Assembly (NCBI RefSeq): GCF_003339845.1
Contig: NZ_PPTR01000003.1
Location: forward strand, 124,001-188,000
Length of the DNA stretch: 64,000 nt
Direction of reading: 5' to 3'
DNA from: Gordonibacter sp. 28C
GTDB taxonomy: Bacteria > Actinomycetota > Coriobacteriia > Coriobacteriales > Eggerthellaceae
How positions within the stretch are numbered: the stretch's first letter is position 1; each line of letters begins with the position of its first letter. Positions 43,481 through 52,638 of the stretch are shown here, piece by piece. The translations under genes and the position numbers were made by a program. A model generated the notes under the pieces. The model saw nothing but the letters and a program-made list of their open reading frames with translations, had not been told where the DNA came from and did no database searches.

Positions 43481-44437
43481 ATGAACATCGAGTATCTCTA
43501 CTACTTCGCCGAAGCAGCCAGGCAGGGATCGATATCCGGCGCCGCTCACAGTTACAACATATCCCAGCAAGGGCTCAGCCGGGCCATCCAATGCATCGAG
43601 AACGGGTACGGGATCGCCCTTTTCGAGCGCAAGGGGAACTCTATCAGCTTGACGAAGGCGGGGGAGGTGTTCCTCGAAGAAGCCGAGGGGGTCATCGCCG
43701 CACACAACCATCTGCAGGAAAGCATATCCTGCTACGCGCCGAAACGCACGGCATGGGATTGCCGCATCAACATCCTCATGACGCTGAACGTGGCCTTCAA
43801 CGTCTGGCCGCCGCTCAGCAAGAACCTGCAGCAAGCGTTTCCCAACAGCCTCTTCTCGATCCAAGAGCTCCATCACGACCAGATAGCCTCGAAGCTGTGC
43901 CTTTATCCGTCCGAGAGCACCTTCGCCCTGATGAGCATACCGGAGACGATCAAGGGCACGTTCTCCGCCCTTCCACTCGAAATGGAGCCCATCATGGACG
44001 TGCGGCTCATGGCGAAGGTGGGCAAGAACTCCGCCTACGCTCAACGCGAAACGGTGTCGGCGCGCGATCTTCAGCAAGCGCCCCTCGTCATGCACGACGA
44101 TCCTGTTTTGGAGAAGATGTTGCTGTTTTTGACGGGAAGCAACAGCGACGAGCTTGAAAGCACCTTGCTTCGCACGAACAGCTACGACATCATGGCCGAC
44201 GGCCTGAAGCAGTTCAACGCCATAGGATTCTCGAACACGTTCTGCTTCCACTACAACCGCACCCCCGACATAGCCATCCTCCCGCTCGAGAAAAGCATCC
44301 GCACGCCCATCTACTTCGTCTACAACAAGGCGGCGACCGACGATTCGTCGGAAATCCTGAAAATAAAGGACTTCCTGCTGAAGACCGTGGAGCTCGACTT
44401 CCCCCTCGTTCGCTACAAGCAGGAAGACGACTCCTAG
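43481..44437 (+). CDS. LysR-family transcriptional regulator
   Basis: A 318-residue regulator. The N-terminal winged HTH is typical (NIEYLYYFAEAARQGSISGAAHSYNISQQGLSRAIQCIENGYGIALFERKGNSISLTKAG, residues 1-62). It is followed by an effector-binding domain of the PBP2 type. The ATG at 43481 has a GGGGGA site; an upstream in-frame start at 43439 would add 14 residues lacking family similarity. It points towards, and converges on, the Mo/W enzyme cluster, suggesting that it controls that cluster, though no site near the cluster promoter proves it. Confidence 0.9.
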   Translation: MNIEYLYYFAEAARQGSISGAAHSYNISQQGLSRAIQCIENGYGIALFERKGNSISLTKAGEVFLEEAEGVIAAHNHLQESISCYAPKRTAWDCRINILMTLNVAFNVWPPLSKNLQQAFPNSLFSIQELHHDQIASKLCLYPSESTFALMSIPETIKGTFSALPLEMEPIMDVRLMAKVGKNSAYAQRETVSARDLQQAPLVMHDDPVLEKMLLFLTGSNSDELESTLLRTNSYDIMADGLKQFNAIGFSNTFCFHYNRTPDIAILPLEKSIRTPIYFVYNKAATDDSSEILKIKDFLLKTVELDFPLVRYKQEDDS

Positions 44438-44470
44438 ACGGCACCCGGCGAAAGCGGCCGACACGCGAAA

Positions 44471-44496
44471 AGGCCGCAACCATCGCGTCGCGGCCT
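44471..44496. terminator. Hairpin between the convergent LysR and ferredoxin genes
   Basis: AGGCCGC and GCGGCCT arms with a 12-nt loop. It sits in the 83-bp gap between two convergent stops. No long T-tract is present, so it is a modest bidirectional terminator. Confidence 0.5.
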
Positions 44497-44520
44497 AAGG
44501 TCTCTATGCAGGTTCGAAGG

Positions 44521-44850
44521 TTACCGGAACAGGCAGGTGCGGCGTCCGAGCGAAGCCGCCCGCTCGGCCAGCTCGCCCGCCTCCCCTACGGCCAGCGCCT
44601 TGCCGATGCATATCTTGGCGCACGAGGCGCCCTCCCCGAACTCGACGCACTGGGCGCAGCGGTCCAAGCTGTAGGGAATCGGACAGAGGAACATTTTGAG
44701 ACGGCCATCCACCTCCTCGGGCTTACAGTTCATCACCTTGAGGTAGGAGCTCCCCACAGGCAGGTCCCAATGATCGCTGCAAGCGCTCTGACAGGCGTAG
44801 CACCCGACGCAAAAGTCGAGGTCGACGAGCATGCCGATAGTTTTTCCCAT
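44521..44850 (-). CDS. Short two-cluster ferredoxin partner of the Mo/W enzyme
   Basis: A 109-residue protein starting GKTIGMLVDLDFCVGCYACQSAC, the opening of DmsB/PsrB-type Fe-S subunits. A second motif reads CAQCVEFGEGASCAKIC. Only two clusters' worth of motifs are present, against four in the 180-residue homologue at 31864, so this is a trimmed electron carrier. It lies 9 bp downstream of the cytoplasmic Mo/W oxidoreductase on the same strand and probably supplies its electrons. There is no signal peptide or membrane partner. Whether the shortness is natural or a truncation is unclear; the stop is clean. Confidence 0.85.
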   Translation of the reverse strand: MGKTIGMLVDLDFCVGCYACQSACSDHWDLPVGSSYLKVMNCKPEEVDGRLKMFLCPIPYSLDRCAQCVEFGEGASCAKICIGKALAVGEAGELAERAASLGRRTCLFR

Positions 44851-44859
44851 GATGACCTC

Positions 44860-47250
44860 CTATACCGTTGCCTTGACAACACGAGCGAGCGTGCCGCGCA
44901 TCGGCGTGCACCCGAACCCCGGATCGGACCCGTCGGCAGGTATCAGCACGTTCGGATTCGCCTGGTCCCAATCGAAGCCCGGCAGGTTGAGCTCCTTGCA
45001 TTCGTCCTTGTAGTTTTGCCGCGGAAGGCTGAGCACGCCTTTGAGCACCGCCTTGCTCGGTCGAGCCTTTGCCTTCATGCGCCCCCGTGGCGACTCCACG
45101 TACACCCACTCCCCCTCGGATATCTGGAGCTCGCGCGCGTCAAGGTCGTTCATCTCGACGTAGGGCCACGGCTCCAGCACGCGCTGGCGGGCGATGTTCG
45201 TCCAGGCGCTGTGGTAGAACGGGTAGTCGCGACAACCGGTGGTCAGCACGAAGGGGTACTCCTGGTAGACTTCAGGCGTCGAGACGGGTCCCTCCTCCGG
45301 CTCCGCATAGGTCGGGTACGGGGCGTTGTAGCCGTACACCGGCATGGCTTCGGAGTATATCTCTATCTTTTTCGAGGCGGTTTTGAACTCGATGAGCCCC
45401 TTCTTGTGCTGTTCGTAGATGCGGCTCTCACCCGCGTTCTTCGGCTGGATGTAGGCTCGCTCGACGGCCTCCTCCCACGTTCCGTCCTCGGGCCAATCGT
45501 AGAACCACTTCAGGCGCTCAAGGTACATCTCTTCCGTTGAATCCCACGGCCACCACTCCGGCTTCAAGCGCTTGCCCACCTCTCGCCAGAAGAACCAGTC
45601 GTCTTTCGCCTCGCCCGGCGGATCGACGGCAATCTGGGGGATGGTCACGATGCAGGGATCCGGGATCACTTCTTCGTCGCCCATGTCGCGTTCCGACCAA
45701 TGCGCCGCAGGCAGCACGATGTCGGCCAGCTGGGCGGTGGGCGTCATCCAGTAGTCCATGACGGTGAGCATCTCCAGGTTGTCGTTGAGCAGCGCCTCTC
45801 GTATTCTCTGAGGGTCCTCGTAGCATCCCAGAAGATCGGTTGCGACGCAGAAGATGCCCTTCACCGGCCACGGCTTCTCGGTTTCTATGGCCTCCCATAC
45901 CGAAGCGGGCCAGTTCGAGCTCGCGTACACCTGCGTGTACATGGGATACTTGTCGTAGCCGAGCCGCAAATGGTTTCCCGGAACCTGATCGGCCATGGTG
46001 ATCTTCGGATCGAACGTGACGTCCCAGATGGGGTTGAAGAAGATGCCTCCCGGCAAATCGACCGGAGGATCGAGCAGTATCTGGAGAATGGTGATGGCGC
46101 GCCCGCTTTGCAGGGCGTTGCTGCTCATCATGCACGCACCCAGATAAGGTGAGAGGATGCACGGCTTGTTGCTGACGATGATGTCGTAGGCTTCGCGGAT
46201 GCGCTCTTCCGGAATCCAGGTGATCTTCGCGGTGAACTCCGGTGTGAACTCCCTCAGGTAATCGGCGTACTCCTGAAACGCGGTGCGGCACGTGCGCTGG
46301 GAGCCATCGGCCATGGTGACCGCGAAGGAGCCTTCGAGCGCCGGCCGAACGTTCTCCCTGTCATAGGACTTCGTCTCGGGGCGCCACACGGCCACGTCGT
46401 TGCTCGCGGTGTCCCAAACCACGTAATGGTCGGCCGCTTCGTCGGCGGACGCATCCAGGTCGAAATCGCGCAGCAGGCGATCCTCGTCAGGGTTCACGAG
46501 GAAGGGCGCGTTCGTCCATTCGGTCAGCAGCTCTTCGCCGTACTCCTTGTTCTGGATAACGAGGTTGCTCAGGCACAGGGCGAGCGCCGAATCGGTGCCG
46601 GGGCGTATCTGCAGAAACACGTCGGCCTTGGAAGCTATATCCCGAAACACCGGATCTACCACGATAAGCTTGCCACCATCGCGCTTGGAATCGAGCATGC
46701 GCAGGCCGCTGTGCTGGCGAGAGCGGATAGGGTTGGAGCCCCATGACACGTTGCACTTCGCCCTCCGATAGTCGCAGGCTTCGTGAGGGTGGAACATACG
46801 GCCCCAGGTCACATGCGTCTGCGCCAAATTCGGCAGCAGGCAGACATGCGTGGGGGCCAGCGAGAAGCCGGGGACCCCGATGGATGACTGGAGCCGGTAA
46901 TGCCATGCGTTGCAGGCCCGTCCCGTTCCCTGCGCGGTCACCACGCTTTCCGGCCCGCAGTCCTCGATTATCTGGCGCATCTTCTCGGCAATGGCGTCGA
47001 GCGCCTCGTCCCAGGTGATGCGCTCCCACTTGCCCTCCCCTCGTTCGCCGGTTCGTCGCAGAGGGTATTTCAGCCTGTCGGAATGCTCGTGAATCTCCTT
47101 GGCCGAATACGCCTTCGTGCAGAGCATTCCCTCGCTTATGGGGTGGTTCGGATCGCCTTCGACGCCGACGATCTCTCCGTCCTCGACAACCAGCACGACG
47201 CCGCACTTCGTATGGCAGTCGTGGCACATGGTGCGTACTTTCTTCTTCAT
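44860..47250 (-). CDS. Cytoplasmic Mo/W-bis-MGD enzyme of the acetylene hydratase / catechol dehydroxylase-like branch
   Basis: A 796-residue DMSO-reductase-family protein without any signal peptide. [4Fe-4S] ligands are Cys9, Cys12, Cys16 and Cys44 (CHDCHTKC...LCTKA). The segment SSIGVPGFSLAPTHVCLLPN aligns with the metal-ligand region of acetylene hydratase (LLGSPNWTSAMYMCIGN), making Cys137 the Mo/W ligand. WERITWDEALDAIAEKM and MTPTAQLADIVLPAAHW also match that enzyme. The hydratase's catalytic Asp13, next to the second Cys, is His13 here, so acetylene hydration is unlikely. Catechol dehydroxylases and pyrogallol transhydroxylase are relatives acting on phenols. The ferredoxin and two MFS carriers support a reductive catabolic role. 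The substrate is unknown. Confidence 0.85.
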   Translation of the reverse strand: MKKKVRTMCHDCHTKCGVVLVVEDGEIVGVEGDPNHPISEGMLCTKAYSAKEIHEHSDRLKYPLRRTGERGEGKWERITWDEALDAIAEKMRQIIEDCGPESVVTAQGTGRACNAWHYRLQSSIGVPGFSLAPTHVCLLPNLAQTHVTWGRMFHPHEACDYRRAKCNVSWGSNPIRSRQHSGLRMLDSKRDGGKLIVVDPVFRDIASKADVFLQIRPGTDSALALCLSNLVIQNKEYGEELLTEWTNAPFLVNPDEDRLLRDFDLDASADEAADHYVVWDTASNDVAVWRPETKSYDRENVRPALEGSFAVTMADGSQRTCRTAFQEYADYLREFTPEFTAKITWIPEERIREAYDIIVSNKPCILSPYLGACMMSSNALQSGRAITILQILLDPPVDLPGGIFFNPIWDVTFDPKITMADQVPGNHLRLGYDKYPMYTQVYASSNWPASVWEAIETEKPWPVKGIFCVATDLLGCYEDPQRIREALLNDNLEMLTVMDYWMTPTAQLADIVLPAAHWSERDMGDEEVIPDPCIVTIPQIAVDPPGEAKDDWFFWREVGKRLKPEWWPWDSTEEMYLERLKWFYDWPEDGTWEEAVERAYIQPKNAGESRIYEQHKKGLIEFKTASKKIEIYSEAMPVYGYNAPYPTYAEPEEGPVSTPEVYQEYPFVLTTGCRDYPFYHSAWTNIARQRVLEPWPYVEMNDLDARELQISEGEWVYVESPRGRMKAKARPSKAVLKGVLSLPRQNYKDECKELNLPGFDWDQANPNVLIPADGSDPGFGCTPMRGTLARVVKATV

Positions 47251-47295
47251 GGTGCGTCCTTTCGATAAACGTGATCGACCTCGATGCGCCCCGGT

Positions 47296-48558
47296 TCAGA
47301 CGCGCCCCTCCCTATCCTGCTCGGCCAGATCGAAATCCTGCTTTTTGAGAAACAACGGCAAGATGATGCCGGGAACGCACAAGACGGCGGCGATGATGAA
47401 CGCAACCGTGTAGCTCCCGTTCATGGCGTACAGAGAGGCGCCTATCATGGGGCCGAAGATGCCCGCCGGGGCGTCACCGATCGCGAGGATGCCGATGTTC
47501 GAGCCGTTGTATTTGGAGCCGAAGTATTCGCGAATGGATCCGATGACGATGGATACGGATCCGCCGAACGCGAAGCCGATGAAAGCGGCTCCCACGGTCG
47601 TTCCGGCAACCGGATCCATGACGCCCGGCAAAACGAGCAGCAGGACGAGGCCGAGAAGGAGCAGGCACGAATCCAATATCATCATGGTCTTTTTACTGGG
47701 GATCTTGTCCGAGACGAAGCCCATGCCGGGTCGCCCCAATCCGTTCATAACGCCCAAGATGCCCGTGACGAGGGCGGCCGTCGCCGCCGATGCTCCCAGT
47801 TGCATCGAGTACGTGGCCATGCACGAGATGAGCATGAAGCCGCCGGTGTGAATGATGACGAACCAGGCGAAGATGCACCAAAACGTGCCGGTTTTGAGCA
47901 TTTGCGAAGGGGCGAGCCCTTTTCCTTGGCCTTGCTGGATGCTTTTGTTCTTGATGGACTCGAAGCCCTTCGGCGTCCAGCCTTCCGGGGGGAACCGATA
48001 GAACTGGGCGAAGCCGAACACCATCACGAACGCGAACACGGCCAGCACGCGGAACGCGATCTGCCAACCGAACTCGCCGATGATCCAGTTCACTAAGGGC
48101 CCCAGGATCATTGAGCTCAAGCCGTATCCCATGATGACGAATCCGTTGATGAAACCGACCCTGTCGGGAAACCAGCGGATGCAGGTGTTCACGTTGTTGT
48201 TCATGCACAGGCCGATGGGAAAGCCGCAGAACGCCCCGTAGAACACGTACAGCCAAGGAAGCGAGGTGGTGAACGACGCCATGATGAAGCCGAAGCCGAG
48301 TATGATGCCAGCGGCCCCCATGACCTTGCGCACGCCCAGCTTGTCGCCCAACTGCCCGCCCACGAACTGCCCCAGCGTGAAGAACACCAGCATGACCGTG
48401 AACGTGATGGATGTTTCCACGCGCGTCCAACCGAACGCCGCTTCGAGAGGCGCGACGAAGATGGACCACGCGTAGATGATGCCGAGCACGAGCATCATGA
48501 GAAGGCCGAGTATCGGGAACCTCCACCGAGATGCTTCGTAGTTCTTTTCTGCAGTCAT
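47296..48558 (-). CDS. MFS transporter, oxalate:formate antiporter (OFA)-like
   Basis: A 420-residue 12-helix carrier: RWRFPILGLLMMLVLGIIYAWSIF in helix 1, GQFVGGQLGDKLGVRKV in the 2-3 loop (MFS signature), and GRPGMGFVSDKIPSKKT in the 8-9 loop. The YAWSIF and GFGFIMASF pattern is typical of OFA-family carboxylate transporters. It lies 45 bp upstream of the Mo/W enzyme gene and 9 bp downstream of a second MFS gene, all in one orientation. It probably moves the enzyme's substrate or product. AGGAGAGA precedes the ATG. Confidence 0.88.
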   Translation of the reverse strand: MTAEKNYEASRWRFPILGLLMMLVLGIIYAWSIFVAPLEAAFGWTRVETSITFTVMLVFFTLGQFVGGQLGDKLGVRKVMGAAGIILGFGFIMASFTTSLPWLYVFYGAFCGFPIGLCMNNNVNTCIRWFPDRVGFINGFVIMGYGLSSMILGPLVNWIIGEFGWQIAFRVLAVFAFVMVFGFAQFYRFPPEGWTPKGFESIKNKSIQQGQGKGLAPSQMLKTGTFWCIFAWFVIIHTGGFMLISCMATYSMQLGASAATAALVTGILGVMNGLGRPGMGFVSDKIPSKKTMMILDSCLLLLGLVLLLVLPGVMDPVAGTTVGAAFIGFAFGGSVSIVIGSIREYFGSKYNGSNIGILAIGDAPAGIFGPMIGASLYAMNGSYTVAFIIAAVLCVPGIILPLFLKKQDFDLAEQDREGRV

Positions 48559-48567
48559 GTCTCTCTC

Positions 48568-49995
48568 CTACCGTGAGTTCTCGAATTGCTCGGATTCGGC
48601 GGATGCGGCCGTTGCCCGGGCTTTCTTGGGGTAGCGGACAAGGAAGCACGCGACGCCACCGACGATAGCCGAGGCTCCGACGATCTGCGTGGCGAGGGCG
48701 TACGTCCCCGTCGCATCGTACAGGGCCCCCGTGGCAACGGGGATGAGCGAGGCCAGCGTCGCCAGCACGAGCAGGGTGTAGCCGTACACGCGCGGGAAGT
48801 TGTCGGTGCCGAGCCAGTTCGCGAGCGCCGTGGGGCACAGGGACTTCTGCGATCCGATAGCCCAGCCCGTGAAAAAGAAGAACAAGAACAAGACGATCTG
48901 GCTGCCCGTCGTCGCGCCCAGAAGGAACAAGATGCCCGTAACGACCATGTTGGCGCCCTGCATGCGTATGGGTTCGATTCGATCCGCCAAGAATCCTGGT
49001 ATGAACCCGCCGAGCGAGCTACCGACCCCTCGCGCGGAAAGGGCTGCCGTCACCATAACCGCCGCAAACCCCAAATCCATGAAATGGAGCATGCCGAACG
49101 ACACGGTGAAGGTGTAGGTGAACTGACCCACTCCGCCACCGAGCATAATCAGCCACGTGTTAAGACTTCTCATCCCCTCTCTGAAGGTAAGGCTTTCCTG
49201 GCGTTGGAATACCCCGATGGGTTTCTTTACTTTGGCGGATGGGTCATCCACGCCGACCACGTCTTCGCTTCCGTAGGCGACCTGCCCGTAATCCTCGGGT
49301 TTCGCGTACAGAAAGCAGGCGAGGATGCACGCGACCACCGAGCAACCGGTCAAGAACCACCAACCTGCACGCCAATCCCCCACCGCGGAAATGACGCCAT
49401 GGACGATGGGCGGACCGATAATGGCCGCGAGCCCTGAGAAACCCAAGATAACCCCGAGCACCAGCCCTCGCTTGCGCTTGAACCAATAGGCGACCGTCGC
49501 ATCGGTCGGCACTTGACCTGCGCACCCCGTGCCGATGCTCATGAAAACGCCGAACACAACCAGATAGGTAATCGCGTCGTTCATCCACATCGAGCAAACA
49601 AACGAGCACACAGCGCACAACGCCGTGCCCACGATGAAAAGCTGTTTAAAACCGCCGAGCCTTTGCCCCACTCGTCCGATAAGGGGAGCAGCCCATCCCT
49701 GAAGCAGGATGTACACCGAAAACCCCATGCCCAGGATGGTCGCGTTCATGCGCATGCTCTCGTCAAGCTTCATGTACGTGTTCGCTATCGTTGCCGTGTT
49801 GAATACGAGCGCCATGGTCACGAAGAAGATCAGCCCGAGGATGATCATGTTCCTCCAGCCGTAGAAAACGCCCGCCCCCTTCTGCTTTCGCGCTTCCGCT
49901 CTCGCATCTACGTCCAATTCCTCCACCTCCTCCACAATAGGCAAGCATTCCAATTCGGAGGCGATAGCCCCTGCGCGAGACTCGCTCGAATTCAC
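48568..49995 (-). CDS. MFS transporter (OFA/MCT-like), first gene of the Mo/W enzyme cluster
   Basis: A 475-residue 12-helix carrier with an acidic N-terminal tail (VEEVEELDVDARAEA). Helix 1 begins FYGWRNMIILGLIFFVTMAL, the FYGW opening seen in monocarboxylate-type MFS carriers, and the loop signature is GRVGQRLGGFKQ. The start is a GTG at 49995 with a GGGGAGGGG run almost touching it. No upstream start is better, so the N-terminus is uncertain. The presence of two distinct carriers with one enzyme suggests separate import and export, or a substrate/product exchange. Confidence 0.86.
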   Translation of the reverse strand: MNSSESRAGAIASELECLPIVEEVEELDVDARAEARKQKGAGVFYGWRNMIILGLIFFVTMALVFNTATIANTYMKLDESMRMNATILGMGFSVYILLQGWAAPLIGRVGQRLGGFKQLFIVGTALCAVCSFVCSMWMNDAITYLVVFGVFMSIGTGCAGQVPTDATVAYWFKRKRGLVLGVILGFSGLAAIIGPPIVHGVISAVGDWRAGWWFLTGCSVVACILACFLYAKPEDYGQVAYGSEDVVGVDDPSAKVKKPIGVFQRQESLTFREGMRSLNTWLIMLGGGVGQFTYTFTVSFGMLHFMDLGFAAVMVTAALSARGVGSSLGGFIPGFLADRIEPIRMQGANMVVTGILFLLGATTGSQIVLFLFFFFTGWAIGSQKSLCPTALANWLGTDNFPRVYGYTLLVLATLASLIPVATGALYDATGTYALATQIVGASAIVGGVACFLVRYPKKARATAASAESEQFENSR

Positions 49996-50440
49996 CCCCT
50001 CCCCCCGTTTCGCAACGAGCCTGCGAGGTCGCCGGCCGCGCGTCCGAGCTTTTGAAAGCCCGCCGACGTCGCTCCGCCGACGGTCGCCGGCCCCTCTGGT
50101 GCTTTCGCCCGGCCTTCATCATGAAGCCGTGCGGCAAAGCGTTCAAACAGCGAAACGCGGGGCTTCCACCATGATTTCGCGCCCTTCCCCGGCAAGACCA
50201 ATCGCAAACGCCGCCATGCGGAAAACCGATCGGGGCCGCCCTCGCGGCCATGATAGCCGGACGCATGCGCATCGAAGCTGGCGTTCGGGCCCTCGCCTCC
50301 TTCGATGGGAAGCCGAAAAAAGAGACGACGGCCCGCATAGGGCCGTCGTCTCTCGGAACCGGCGATTGCCTCCGAGCAGCCTTCCTGCACCCGACCAGCA
50401 CGAAGCGGCTTTCAGGCAGCAGGCGGCTTCCAGGACCTTC
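49996..50440. other. Gene-free region upstream of the Mo/W cluster
   Basis: About 445 bp between the MFS start and the zinc-ribbon gene. It should hold the promoter of the Mo/W cluster; I see no canonical -10/-35 pair. The hairpin at 50322-50352 closes the zinc-ribbon transcript coming from the right. Confidence 0.4.
50322..50352 (-). terminator. Strong intrinsic terminator of the zinc-ribbon gene
   Basis: A 13-bp perfect stem (GAGACGACGGCCC / GGGCCGTCGTCTC) with a 5-nt loop, followed on the minus strand by TTTTTTCGG. This is the clearest factor-independent terminator in the window. It lies about 90 bp after the zinc-ribbon stop. Confidence 0.9.
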
Positions 50441-50659
50441 TCAGCTTTCGATTCCGGGCCCCTTCGGCGCCGAAGGGGCTTCGGGCTTCCCCGGAACGCC
50501 CGACGGCGGCAGATAGGCGTCCATGCCGTCGAGCTCGGCCGGCAGAAACGCCCCGCAGAAGGGGCATTTGTCGGGCCGGAAGTTCGGGTTGTTTATGCGT
50601 TTACCGCATTCGGGACATTTCAATGGTTTCAACTGGGCATCGGGGGGTCTGAAGCACAT
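50441..50659 (-). CDS. Small zinc-ribbon protein
   Basis: A 72-residue protein with one treble-clef/zinc-ribbon unit: CPECGKRINNPNFRPDKCPFCGAF, four Cys in two CPxCG knuckles. A Pro-rich tail (LPPSGVPGKPEAPSAP) follows. The ATG at 50659 (MCFRPPDAQLKPLK) has AAAGGTG upstream. A longer frame extends to 50821 but lacks similarity and a ribosome site. Its function is unknown; the strong dedicated terminator suggests that it is well transcribed. Confidence 0.75.
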   Translation of the reverse strand: MCFRPPDAQLKPLKCPECGKRINNPNFRPDKCPFCGAFLPAELDGMDAYLPPSGVPGKPEAPSAPKGPGIES

Positions 50660-50987
50660 GGCGGCACCTTTCTTTGAGATCGGCCGGTCTAGAGACTGGG
50701 CGGCATTGGCGAACCGGCCTCTAACGCTCATCCGCACGGCCAGTATAGGATCGCCGGACAAGAAGGAAAAACAGCGATTCCTTTGAGCAGGTAAACAAGT
50801 TGGAGTACCGAAGAAACGCAAGCAACCGAAGACACGGACACCATCCGCGCGCCAAACCCGAAAGGCATCTCTGCGAGCACCGCACCCTATGAATGATCGA
50901 TCACAACCGTTCTACGCATATGCGTGCGGAACGCCTCTAGACGCCCGCGACGCATTTTCGAATATCTCTTCTACAAAACTACTATGT

Positions 50988-51013
50988 AACTTAAGTTTCT
51001 TTAATGCTATACT
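50988..51013 (+). promoter_or_regulatory. Promoter -10 and palindrome upstream of the DHA2 efflux gene
   Basis: TATACT (51008-51013) lies 50 bp before the TTG start. A perfect AACTTAAGTT palindrome (50988-50997) sits where the -35 should be and no good -35 hexamer is seen. This suggests control by a repressor or activator. The remaining gap (50660-50987) shows no gene. Confidence 0.45.
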
Positions 51014-51063
51014 TGAAAAGCACGAGGGCGCACCGAAGCCAGGCGCGCAAAAGGAGAACGATC

Positions 51064-52587
51064 TTGCTCGTATCCGCCTCCCCAGCTTCCGAAACGCCTG
51101 CTGCGACGCCGACGATGTCCGCCGCCTCCGCCGCCCCTTCCTCCGGCCTCTCCCCGGCGACGACCGGCGCGGCAGCCTCCCCCTCTCCCTCTCCCGCCCC
51201 TGCCAAGACGCCGTCGGCAACCTATATCCTGTTCGCCCTCGTCACGATCGGCGCGGGGCTGGGCGGCCTCACGCAGACGGCGCTGAACACCATGGCGGCC
51301 GACGTGCTGGCCGACCTGGGCACCGAGATTGGCTGGGGCCAGTGGATCACCACGGCCTACATCTTCTCCATGGGCGTGGCCGTGCCGCTGGCGTCGTATT
51401 TGACCAAACGGTTCTCGGTGCGCTCGCTGCTCGTCGGCGCGTTTTTGCTCTACCTGGCCGGGTCGCTGTGCGACTTCGCGGCGCAGAGCTTCCCCATGCT
51501 GCTGGTCGGGCGGGTGCTGGAGGCCGTGGCGACGGGCGTCCTCATGCCGCTTCTGCAGACCATCGCCATGACGCGCTTCCCCGAGAACCGCCACGGCACG
51601 GCCATGGGCGTCGCCGGCATCGCGCTGGGCTTCGCGCCGAACGTCGGGCCCGTCATCGGCGGGGCCATCATGGGCGCGGCGGGCTGGCGCTTCCTGTTCC
51701 TGGTGCTCGTGGCGTCGTCGGCCGCGCTGCTGGCCTTGACGCTCCTGTTCGTGAAGGAGCGCGACGTGGAGAACGCGTCGGCCCGCCTCGAGACGATCTC
51801 GCTTCTGCTGGCGGCGCTCGGGTTCGGCGGCCTTCTGGTGGGCTTCACCGACGCCGCGAACTACGAGCTGGCCCATCCGCTGGTATGGGCGCCGCTCGTC
51901 GTGGGGGCGGTGTGCCTGGCCTTGTTCCTGCGCCGCCAGTGCAAGGTGCCGAACCCCTTGGTCAACCTGGGGATCTTCGCATCGGGGAAGTACCGCGCGT
52001 GCTTCGCGGCGCAGTGTTTCCTCTACGGATGCTTCCTGGGCATGACGCTCATCGTGCCGCTGTTCGTCATCGAGGGCGGCGGGCACTCCGCCTTCGACGC
52101 GGGGCTCGTGCTGCTGCCGGGAGCGTTCGCCGCGCTCGTGTTCGAACCCCTGGCCGGCATGGCGTCCGACAGGCTGGGACCGCGGCGCGTGGCCATCTTC
52201 GGCGGCGCGTTCCTGACGGCGGGAGCGACGGGCATGGCGTTCCTGCCGACGTCGACGCCCCTATGGGCGGCCGCCCTTTTCCAAACGCTGCGGTGCGTGG
52301 GCCTGACCACGCTCATCCCCACCACGACGGCCTGGGGGCTCTCCGATTTGCGGAAGCGGGGCATCACGACGGACGGCAGCTCGTTCATGATCATGTCGCG
52401 CCAGATCGTGGCCGCCATGGCCACGGCCGTCATGGTGTTCCTCATCACGGCGTTCGCGACGCCGCAGACGCCCGAGCTGGGCTACCATCTGGCACTGGGA
52501 TTCTCCGGCCTGCTGGGCGCGTGCACGCTGCTCACCGTCGTCGCGTTCGTCCGGCCACGCGAGGGACGGCGGGCGGAAGGTGCCTGA
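51064..52587 (+). CDS. MFS multidrug efflux transporter, DHA2 (EmrB/QacA) type
   Basis: A 507-residue carrier with about 14 hydrophobic segments. The motif-C region GRVLEAVATGVLMPLLQTIAMTRFPENRHGTAMGVAGIALGFAPNVGPVIGG is diagnostic of the DHA2 family. I choose a TTG start at 51064 because AAAGGAG lies 8 bp upstream; the ATG 20 codons earlier (51004) overlaps the -10 element. The N-terminal 45 residues are a Ser/Ala/Pro-rich tail. It exports drugs or lipophilic ions by proton antiport; the substrate is unknown. Confidence 0.88.
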   Translation: MLVSASPASETPAATPTMSAASAAPSSGLSPATTGAAASPSPSPAPAKTPSATYILFALVTIGAGLGGLTQTALNTMAADVLADLGTEIGWGQWITTAYIFSMGVAVPLASYLTKRFSVRSLLVGAFLLYLAGSLCDFAAQSFPMLLVGRVLEAVATGVLMPLLQTIAMTRFPENRHGTAMGVAGIALGFAPNVGPVIGGAIMGAAGWRFLFLVLVASSAALLALTLLFVKERDVENASARLETISLLLAALGFGGLLVGFTDAANYELAHPLVWAPLVVGAVCLALFLRRQCKVPNPLVNLGIFASGKYRACFAAQCFLYGCFLGMTLIVPLFVIEGGGHSAFDAGLVLLPGAFAALVFEPLAGMASDRLGPRRVAIFGGAFLTAGATGMAFLPTSTPLWAAALFQTLRCVGLTTLIPTTTAWGLSDLRKRGITTDGSSFMIMSRQIVAAMATAVMVFLITAFATPQTPELGYHLALGFSGLLGACTLLTVVAFVRPREGRRAEGA

Positions 52588-52638
52588 GCGAGCGTCGCCG
52601 AAAGCGGATCCCGTAAGCGGATCGGGGCGCCGCGAACA

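Noticed and set aside
43260-43484. Small plus-strand frame before the LysR gene
   Set aside because: It has no ribosome site or family features and overlaps the LysR start; it is treated as promoter DNA.
44860-47250. Acetylene hydratase as a specific assignment
   Set aside because: Overall motifs agree but the catalytic Asp next to the second cluster Cys is His, so only the broader branch is claimed.
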